Source: Holophagaceae bacterium (GTDB taxonomy: Bacteria; Acidobacteriota; Holophagae; Holophagales; Holophagaceae). From it: DNA of 64,000 bases. Below are positions 58,531 through 64,000 of the stretch, one piece after another; positions within the stretch are counted from its first letter, which is position 1; the number at the start of each line of letters is the position of its first letter. Below the pieces are notes generated by a model. It was given only the letters and a program-made list of their open reading frames with translations, did no database searches and was not told where the DNA came from. A program made the translations under genes and the position numbers. Where the stretch lies: assembly GCA_021286765.1 (NCBI GenBank), contig JAJTBS010000004.1:269965-333964 (forward strand), given 5' to 3'.

Positions 58531-59574
58531 GTAGCCCTCGCCCTCCGCTGCGGCCTTCACCTTCCCGCGATGGAAGCGGAACAGGAACCCGGCGTAGCCG
58601 ATGGCCAGGGGGAACCCGAGAAGCCACCAGACGAGGCCGGTGCGGAGCCCGTGATGGCCCACACTGGCGTTCAGGGCCGTAAGGTCGAAGGCCGGATCCA
58701 GGGTGGACTTGAGCATCACGGGATAGAGGCTGGCCGCGCTGGCCGCAAGGATGCCCAGGATGAATGCGCCTGAGCCCAGGAAGGCCAGCAAGAATCGCTG
58801 TCGCCGCAGGCCGAGGAAGACCAGGCCCAACCCCGCAACGAAGAGGGCCGTGAAGGCCCAGGCCAGGGGCGATGCGGCCAGGCCCCGGAAGATCGCCGGG
58901 TTCACCACCGAGGTGGCGCCGGTGGCCACCATCCAGAAGAGAAGCACTCCCATCCACAACGGCGAAGCCAGCACACGCGAACGCTCATGCACAGGCCCCT
59001 CGGTCTTCCAGGCCAGAAACAGGGCCCCATGGGCAGCCACGGTCACCAGTGTGAACACCCCGATCAGCACGGTATACCAGTCCAGTACGCCGGGCTGCGG
59101 GCCCAGCCGGAAGGTGGTCCAGAGTGGCACCGAGAAGAAGCCGCTGGCGTCCAGCGGCACGCCCCGAAGCACGTTGCCCAGGGCCGCGCCGAAGAGCACG
59201 GGCAGCAGCACGCTGGCCCCGGCGAAGGTGGCATCCCAGAAGTGGCGCCAGAGGCCATCCTGCACGTGGGAGCGGAACTCAATGGAGATGCCCCGCAGCA
59301 TCAGGCACCAGACCACCACCCACATGGCCAGGTAGAACCCGGAGAAGCCGGAAGCCAGCACCTTGGGGAAGGCCAGGAAGAGCGAACCGCCGCCGGCCAG
59401 CAGCCAGACCTCGTTGCCATCCCAGAAGGGCCCGATGGCGCCCAGCACCTCACGGCGCTCCTCGTTGGTCTTCGCCACGGCCAGATGCAGGACTCCTGCG
59501 CCGAAATCGAAACCATCCATCACCACGTAGATCGAGAACATCACGGCGACCATCCAGAACCAGAGCAGCTCCAT
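58528..59574 (-). CDS. cydB: Cytochrome bd oxidase subunit II
   Basis: Second core subunit of the quinol oxidase. The 348-residue membrane protein has about eight helices and the conserved blocks VMDGFDFGAGVLHL, GPFWDGNEVWLL and LMLRGISIEFR, which are diagnostic for CydB. GGAGG precedes the ATG and nine bases separate it from cydA. Together with CydA it gives high-affinity O2 reduction for low-oxygen growth. Confidence 0.94.
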   Translation of the reverse strand: MELLWFWMVAVMFSIYVVMDGFDFGAGVLHLAVAKTNEERREVLGAIGPFWDGNEVWLLAGGGSLFLAFPKVLASGFSGFYLAMWVVVWCLMLRGISIEFRSHVQDGLWRHFWDATFAGASVLLPVLFGAALGNVLRGVPLDASGFFSVPLWTTFRLGPQPGVLDWYTVLIGVFTLVTVAAHGALFLAWKTEGPVHERSRVLASPLWMGVLLFWMVATGATSVVNPAIFRGLAASPLAWAFTALFVAGLGLVFLGLRRQRFLLAFLGSGAFILGILAASAASLYPVMLKSTLDPAFDLTALNASVGHHGLRTGLVWWLLGFPLAIGYAGFLFRFHRGKVKAAAEGEGY

Positions 59575-59583
59575 GGCAGCCTC

Positions 59584-60906
59584 CTAGTGCTTCACGGGGC
59601 CGTGGGCGAGCTCCCGGCCGATGAGGTAGAGGAAGAGGATGCTCAGCACCACGAAGATGCCGGCGAACCCGAGGGTCGTGAAGGCCGTCTGGCCCGCATG
59701 CACCGTGGGGGAGGCGCCCTGGCTGGTGCGCAGCACCCCGTGGATGAGCCAGGGTTGCCGGCCGAACTCGGCCACGGCCCAGCCGGCGGTGGTGGCAATG
59801 TAGGGGAAGGGGAAGGCCAGCATCAGCGCCCAAAGCATGGGCCGGTTCGCATCCAGCCGCCCCCGCCAGAGCAGCAGCGCCGCCAGACCCATCACGGCGA
59901 TCATGAGCGTGCCCAGGCCCGCCATGATGTGGAAGCTGTAGTAGAGCAACTCGATGTTCTGGGGCCACTGGTCCTCGGGGAACGAGGAGAGACCCTTCAC
60001 GTCGCTGCTGAAGGTGCCGTAGGCGATGAAGCTGAGCACCGCGGGCAGCTGCACCGGGTTGTCGATCTTCCGCTGGGCCACATTGGGCTGGCCGATGAGG
60101 GTGAGCCCCGCCCGGGGGCCGCTCTCGAAGCGCCCCTCCATGGCGGCCAGGGTGATGGGCTGATGCCGCGCCACGAGCTTGCCCTGGAGATCGCCGGTGG
60201 GGAAGGCCACCAGGACGCTGAAGATCAGGCCCATGACCGTGCCCATGCGCAGGTTCAGGCGCGCCTGCTCCGCATGCAGGCCCTTGAGCGTCCAGAAGGC
60301 GCCCACGGCGGCCACGACAAAGGATCCTGTCACGACCGAAGCGATCATGGTGTGGGCGTACTGGCCCAGGGCCCAGGGGTTCAGGAGGAAGGCCCAGAAG
60401 CTGGTGAGCTGCAGCGTGCCATCCGGTGCCATCGCATAACCCACCGGGTGCTGCATGAAGGCATTCGTTGCCACGATGAAGTAGCCGGAGAGCCAACTGC
60501 CCAGCCACAGCGCCACCGCGGCGCGGAAGTGCCCCTTCGGCGACAGCCTCTTCTCGCCCCAGATCAGCAGGCCGAGGAAGCTGCTCTCGAGGAAGAAGGC
60601 GAACATCCCCTCCATGCCCAGGGTCTGGCCGATGATGCCACCGGACAGCTGCGAAAAGCGCGCCCAGTTCGTGCCGAACTGGAATTCGAGGGGAATGCCC
60701 GTCACCACGCCTACGGCAAAGTTGATCCCGAAGATCTTGATCCAGAACCGTGCGGCGTCGGCATACCGGGCCTCGCCCGTACGCAGGCCCATCGCCTTGA
60801 ATACCACGATGAGGAAGGCCAAGCCCATGGTGAGCTGGGGGAACAGGTAGTGGTAGGTCGCCGTGAAGCCGAACTGAAGCCTGTGCCAGAACAGCGGATC
60901 GCCCAT
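59584..60906 (-). CDS. cydA: Cytochrome bd oxidase subunit I
   Basis: Heme-bearing subunit of 440 residues. Heme ligand His19 in TATYHYLFPQ is at the same place as in E. coli; QYAHTMIAS carries a second conserved His, and SFHIMAGLG includes the conserved Met of the low-spin heme b region. The quinol loop is short (QPITLAAMEG), as in the CydA/CioA group with a short Q-loop. The in-frame TTG upstream is passed over; the ATG at 60906 follows AGGAAGG. Cyanide sensitivity cannot be judged. A dyad about 90 bases upstream may be its operator. Confidence 0.94.
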   Translation of the reverse strand: MGDPLFWHRLQFGFTATYHYLFPQLTMGLAFLIVVFKAMGLRTGEARYADAARFWIKIFGINFAVGVVTGIPLEFQFGTNWARFSQLSGGIIGQTLGMEGMFAFFLESSFLGLLIWGEKRLSPKGHFRAAVALWLGSWLSGYFIVATNAFMQHPVGYAMAPDGTLQLTSFWAFLLNPWALGQYAHTMIASVVTGSFVVAAVGAFWTLKGLHAEQARLNLRMGTVMGLIFSVLVAFPTGDLQGKLVARHQPITLAAMEGRFESGPRAGLTLIGQPNVAQRKIDNPVQLPAVLSFIAYGTFSSDVKGLSSFPEDQWPQNIELLYYSFHIMAGLGTLMIAVMGLAALLLWRGRLDANRPMLWALMLAFPFPYIATTAGWAVAEFGRQPWLIHGVLRTSQGASPTVHAGQTAFTTLGFAGIFVVLSILFLYLIGRELAHGPVKH

Positions 60907-60988
60907 GGTGCCCTTCCTGTCCAAAGAAAGCGTCGGCCCCTTCGGGCCCGCAGGATGTCAGTATCCCACGCCGGCAGCCGGCCGGGGT

Positions 60989-61007
60989 CCATTGTCATCC
61001 ACAATGG
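60989..61007. promoter_or_regulatory. Dyad upstream of cydAB, possible operator
   Basis: CCATTGT (60989-60995) and ACAATGG (61001-61007) are a perfect 7-bp inverted repeat separated by five bases, centred about 92 bases before the cydA ATG. It resembles neither a Rex nor an FNR consensus exactly, so the regulator is unknown. Confidence 0.4.
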
Positions 61008-61133
61008 TGTCTATGCTGCCAGACCGGTGGCAGGTCGAACCTTGATCCCTGATTTCCAGGATGTTCGATGCTGCCGGCCACTCGCTGCCCTGGTCTGAGC
61101 GGCAGACTTAGACCGGGCTGCCCACCAGGGGCC

Positions 61134-61493
61134 TCAGGTAAGCAGGGTGGAGAGCCGGCGCCAGGAACCCAGGTTGGCCACCTCGGCGAAGCCCGCGCGC
61201 CTGAGCAGGGAGACCGCGAAGCCGCTGCGGCTGCCGGTCTCGCAACACACGAGTACCGGCCGGGCCTTGTCCAGTTCCCGGATCCGACCCTCCAGTTCAT
61301 CCAAAGGGATGTTCATGGCCTTGGGGTGCGCGCCGGCCTTGAATTCGGAGCGCGTCCGCACATCCACCACCTGGGCGCCCCGGCCCAGCAGCGTCTGGAT
61401 ATCCGCAGCCGAGGCGGAGCGGCGGCTCCACCACAGGTAGCCGATGGCGGCCAGGGGAAGCAGATAGTACCAGTGATCGAGCAGCAGGGACAT
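61134..61493 (-). CDS. Membrane-anchored rhodanese-domain protein
   Basis: A 119-residue protein with one N-terminal helix (about 8-22) and a single rhodanese domain (about 28-119). The active-site loop is LVCCETGSRSG with catalytic Cys. VDVRTRSEFKAGAHPKAMNI is the usual lead-in. It would transfer sulfane sulfur or sense it. GGAGGG precedes the ATG. Last gene of a short operon following an RND pump, a DUF2892 and a DUF6132 gene. Confidence 0.88.
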   Translation of the reverse strand: MSLLLDHWYYLLPLAAIGYLWWSRRSASAADIQTLLGRGAQVVDVRTRSEFKAGAHPKAMNIPLDELEGRIRELDKARPVLVCCETGSRSGFAVSLLRRAGFAEVANLGSWRRLSTLLT

Positions 61494-61520
61494 GCGCCCT
61501 CCGAATCGGGGTAAAGCGTT

Positions 61521-61703
61521 TCAGGCCGGCTTGCGCGACAGCGCCCAGAGCAGGCCCATGACAGCGCCATAGCTGATCCCGCGCAGCGGCGTGGCCGTGA
61601 GCGGACAAGCCCCGGTGCTGCAGCCCACGAGGCGGTGCCACCCGTAGCCGAGGGCCCCGCCCACGAGCAGGCCGAGGGCCAGCCGAACCACTGTGGCCTT
61701 CAC
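61521..61703 (-). CDS. Small membrane protein, DUF6132-like
   Basis: A 60-residue membrane protein with two helices. The centre GCSTGACPLTATPLRG, with two Cys, and MGLLWALS fit the small DUF6132-type proteins often next to rhodanese genes. The frame opens at a GTG at 61769, but the GTG at 61703 overlaps the DUF2892 stop as GTGA, a classic coupling. No function is established. Confidence 0.7.
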   Translation of the reverse strand: MKATVVRLALGLLVGGALGYGWHRLVGCSTGACPLTATPLRGISYGAVMGLLWALSRKPA

Positions 61704-61912
61704 CGCGAACAGCCGACGGCAGAGCCTTCGGGCACGCCCAGCTTGCGCAGGATGGAGGTCATCAGACACCAGTTCGTGAGCCCGCTCTGCAACAGGTTCG
61801 CGCCCACGAAGGCGGTAAACCAGAGCCAGTTGGGGCTGTGGAAGTGGGCCAGCGCCAGGCTGCCCAGGATGAAGGTGCCTGCGACGATGTGGACGATGCG
61901 GTCGACGGACAT
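61700..61912 (-). CDS. DUF2892-like small membrane protein
   Basis: A 70-residue protein with one or two hydrophobic segments, VDRIVHIVAGTFILGSLAL and LWFTAFVGANLLQSGLTNW, followed by CLMTSILRKLG. The pattern matches DUF2892 (the YgaP-type membrane part), commonly linked to rhodanese domains. GAGGAGT precedes the ATG; it starts three bases after the RND gene stop and its TGA overlaps the next GTG. Confidence 0.8.
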   Translation of the reverse strand: MSVDRIVHIVAGTFILGSLALAHFHSPNWLWFTAFVGANLLQSGLTNWCLMTSILRKLGVPEGSAVGCSR

Positions 61913-61915
61913 GGG

Positions 61916-64000
61916 CTACTCCTCAGGGGCGGCAAGTGCCGCCTGTCGTTGCAGGTTGGCCGCGTGGCCCCGGCGGGCCACGAGGTAGTAGAGAACGGGG
62001 ACGGCGATGCGTGACAGCAGGGTGGCGGCGACTTCGCCCGCCATGAGGCTGATGGCCAGGCCCTGGAAGATGGGATCCGCCAGCATGACGGCGCTGCCTA
62101 CCAGCACGGCGGCGGCGGTCAGCAGCATGGGGCGGAAGCGCACCACGCCGGCCTCTTCCACGGCGGCCTCCAGCGCCATCCCCTCCTTCAGTTTCAGTTC
62201 GATGAAGTCCACGAGGATGATGCTGTTGCGGACGATGATGCCCGCCCCGGCGATGAAGCCGATCATGCTGGTGGCGGTGAAGAAGGCGCCCAGCAGGCCG
62301 TGGGCGGGGATGATGCCGATGAGCGAGAGGGGCACCGGGACCAGGATCACCCAGGGGATCTCGAAGCTCTCGAACCAGCCCACCACCAGCACGAAGATCA
62401 GCACCAGCACGGCCGCGAAGGCCATGCCGAGGTCGCGGAAGACTTCGAGGGTGATGTGCCACTCTCCATCCCACTTCAACGACAGGGACTCGGTGTTCTC
62501 TGGATGGGCGAGCCCCAGCCGGGGAACGGCTCCACCGGCCGTCCCCTTGAGCGCATCGATCTTCTTGTTCAAGGCCGACAGGGCGTAGACCGGGCTTTCA
62601 ATGCTGCCCGCCAGATCGGAGAACACGTAGGTCACGGGCATGAGGTTCTTGTGGTGGATGGCGGCTTCCTCGACGCCCTCCTTCACGGTCACCAGCTCGC
62701 GCACGGGAATCGTCCCTCGGGCTCCGGGCACCGTGAGCTGCAGGAGCTGCTCCAGGTGCTGGCGCTTGGCGGGGGCCAGCTGCACCACCACGGGCACCTG
62801 GCTGGAGCCACGCAGCGCGTGGAAGGTTCCTGCCTGGTGGCCGTATCCGGCCATGGCGAGCGTCTGGATCACATGGGCAGGGGCCACGCCATGGAGCGCC
62901 GCCTTCTCCCGGTCCAGCACCAGGCTGAGCTTGGGGCTGGTCGCGTTGAGGGTGGAATCCACATCCACGATGCCGTCCACGCTCCGGAAGGCGGTGAGGA
63001 CTTCCCCGGAAAGGCGCGCCCGTTCAGCTTCCGTGGGCCCGTAGACCTCGGCCACGATGGTGTCCATGACAGGTGGCCCTGGGGGGATCTCGACGAGTTT
63101 CATCCGGGCGCCCGCCGGTTTCGAGAGCTTCTCCAGCTCCGGCCGCAGGCGCACCACGATCTCGTGGCTCTGCTCCTTGCGGGCCTGTTTGGGCACCAGG
63201 TTCACCTGGAGGTCCACCATCTCCGCCTCCTGGCGGAGGAAGCTGTGGCGTACCATGCCCACGAAAGTGAAGGGCGCCGCCTCGCCGGCATAGACCTGCA
63301 CGTCCTTGACGGTGGGCTCCTTCAGCAGGCGCCGGGCCAGGTCCTGGCCCACGGCGAGGGCATCTTCTTTGGGTGTGCCGGCCGGCAGGTCCAGCTGCAC
63401 CATGAACTCCGACTTGTTGTCGAAGGGCAGCATCTTGACCTTCACGACGCCGGAGCCCACCAGGGCCATGGCGCCCAGCAGCAGGGCGATGACCCCGATG
63501 AAGAAGCCCCAACGCACCGAGGCGCGGGTGAGCAGGGCCCGCATGACCTTGCGGTAGAGGGCGGTCATGCGGCTATCCGGCGCCACCTCTGGATTCTTGT
63601 GGGGCCAGTCGTGGGCGGGCTCCGGCGAGGCCGTGTCCGGCGTGGCGGGATGCAGACCCGTGGCATCGGTCTCAGGAAGGTTGGCTTCCTTGCGGAACAC
63701 GATGAGGCTGGCCCAGGGGCTGATGACGAAAGCGATGATGAGGCTGAACAGCATGGCCAGGCTGGCGCCCACGGGGATGGGCCGCATGTAGGGGCCCATG
63801 AGCCCCCGCACGAAGGCCATGGGCAGGATGGCGGCGATGACGGCGAAGGTGGCCAGGATGGTGGGATTGCCAACCTCGTCTACGGCCTCCACCACCATGC
63901 GGGCGAAGCTCTTCCGCTGGCCCGGCAGATGCATGTGCCGGTGGATGTTCTCCACCACCACGATGGCGTCGTCCACCAGGATGCCGATGGAGAAGATCAG
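61916..64000 (-). CDS. RND efflux transporter permease, C-terminal part (5' end outside window)
   Basis: The last 694 residues of an AcrB/CzcA-type RND permease; the frame is open at the window end, so the start is missing. It begins at TM4 with the proton-relay motif GILVDDAIVVVENIHRH, and runs through TM5-TM6, the second periplasmic loop (FDNKSEFMVQLDLPAG), and the final helices ending with VALAPLYY-like patterns. Usual length is about 1,050. Substrate class (drugs or metals) is uncertain. Its transcript continues into DUF2892, DUF6132 and rhodanese genes, suggesting a sulfur or metal stress role. Confidence 0.92.
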   Translation of the reverse strand: MIFSIGILVDDAIVVVENIHRHMHLPGQRKSFARMVVEAVDEVGNPTILATFAVIAAILPMAFVRGLMGPYMRPIPVGASLAMLFSLIIAFVISPWASLIVFRKEANLPETDATGLHPATPDTASPEPAHDWPHKNPEVAPDSRMTALYRKVMRALLTRASVRWGFFIGVIALLLGAMALVGSGVVKVKMLPFDNKSEFMVQLDLPAGTPKEDALAVGQDLARRLLKEPTVKDVQVYAGEAAPFTFVGMVRHSFLRQEAEMVDLQVNLVPKQARKEQSHEIVVRLRPELEKLSKPAGARMKLVEIPPGPPVMDTIVAEVYGPTEAERARLSGEVLTAFRSVDGIVDVDSTLNATSPKLSLVLDREKAALHGVAPAHVIQTLAMAGYGHQAGTFHALRGSSQVPVVVQLAPAKRQHLEQLLQLTVPGARGTIPVRELVTVKEGVEEAAIHHKNLMPVTYVFSDLAGSIESPVYALSALNKKIDALKGTAGGAVPRLGLAHPENTESLSLKWDGEWHITLEVFRDLGMAFAAVLVLIFVLVVGWFESFEIPWVILVPVPLSLIGIIPAHGLLGAFFTATSMIGFIAGAGIIVRNSIILVDFIELKLKEGMALEAAVEEAGVVRFRPMLLTAAAVLVGSAVMLADPIFQGLAISLMAGEVAATLLSRIAVPVLYYLVARRGHAANLQRQAALAAPEE

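Noticed and set aside
58987..61098. Long plus-strand frame opposite cydAB
   Set aside because: Antisense to CydA/CydB; His/Gln/Arg-rich sequence with no domain.

Overview
This 64 kb window is high-G+C, densely coded bacterial chromosome. No phage, insertion sequence, integron or CRISPR array was seen. The gene set points to a Gram-negative, respiring, peptidoglycan-building bacterium: an outer-membrane barrel, a TonB-dependent receptor, an RND pump, cytochrome bd oxidase and a six-heme inner-membrane cytochrome. The protein style (DUF5117-type metalloprotease, S9 peptidase with an extra C-terminal domain, FYDLN-type zinc ribbon, several TPR proteins) suggests an Acidobacteriota relative of the Holophaga/Geothrix group. 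That placement is inference; there is no rRNA gene here to test it.

Layout. 1-4.4 kb: end of aconitase B, ribH-nusB, accB-accC and tRNA-Thr. 4.5-15 kb: hemerythrin, murJ, acyl-CoA synthetase, S9 peptidase, a three-PAS hybrid histidine kinase, dtd and a small outer-membrane barrel with a possible sigma-54 promoter. 15-20 kb: secreted zinc protease divergent from a TonB receptor. 20-29.5 kb: lipocalin, alpha/beta hydrolase, DinB protein, acyl-CoA carboxyltransferase, two tandem MFS transporters, SDR, alanine-type aminotransferase and acyl-CoA dehydrogenase. 29.8-38 kb: M28 peptidase, cspA with a long leader, two TPR proteins, ArnA-like formyltransferase, fabH-like synthase, PepSY-like secreted protein and SPFH-SHOCT protein. 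38-41.5 kb: a coupled minus-strand set (lysine-less biotinyl-like domain, biotinyl domain, AUH-like hydratase, CDF transporter), then ychF. 41.5-49.3 kb: a PilZ protein and a regulatory block (STAS, RsbW-like kinase, SpoIIE phosphatase, HtpX, Ser/Thr kinase with a beta-helix tail). 49.4-58.5 kb: zinc ribbon, adenosine deaminase family, tRNA-Arg and tRNA-Leu, tig-clpP-hisC-recQ, multiheme cytochrome and cmk. 58.5-64 kb: cydAB and an RND pump-DUF2892-DUF6132-rhodanese operon cut by the window end.

Together the genes describe core metabolism and envelope upkeep, acyl-CoA metabolism (ligase, dehydrogenase, carboxyltransferase, biotinyl domain, AUH-type hydratase consistent with leucine or other branched acyl-CoA breakdown), both low-oxygen (cytochrome bd) and multiheme electron transfer, and a phosphorylation-based partner-switching system. 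The most unusual items are the kinase fused to a parallel beta-helix inside the partner-switching block, the paired biotinyl domains of which one lacks the acceptor lysine, the trigger factor with a His-rich and Lys-rich tail, and the tightly coupled clpP-hisC-recQ arrangement.
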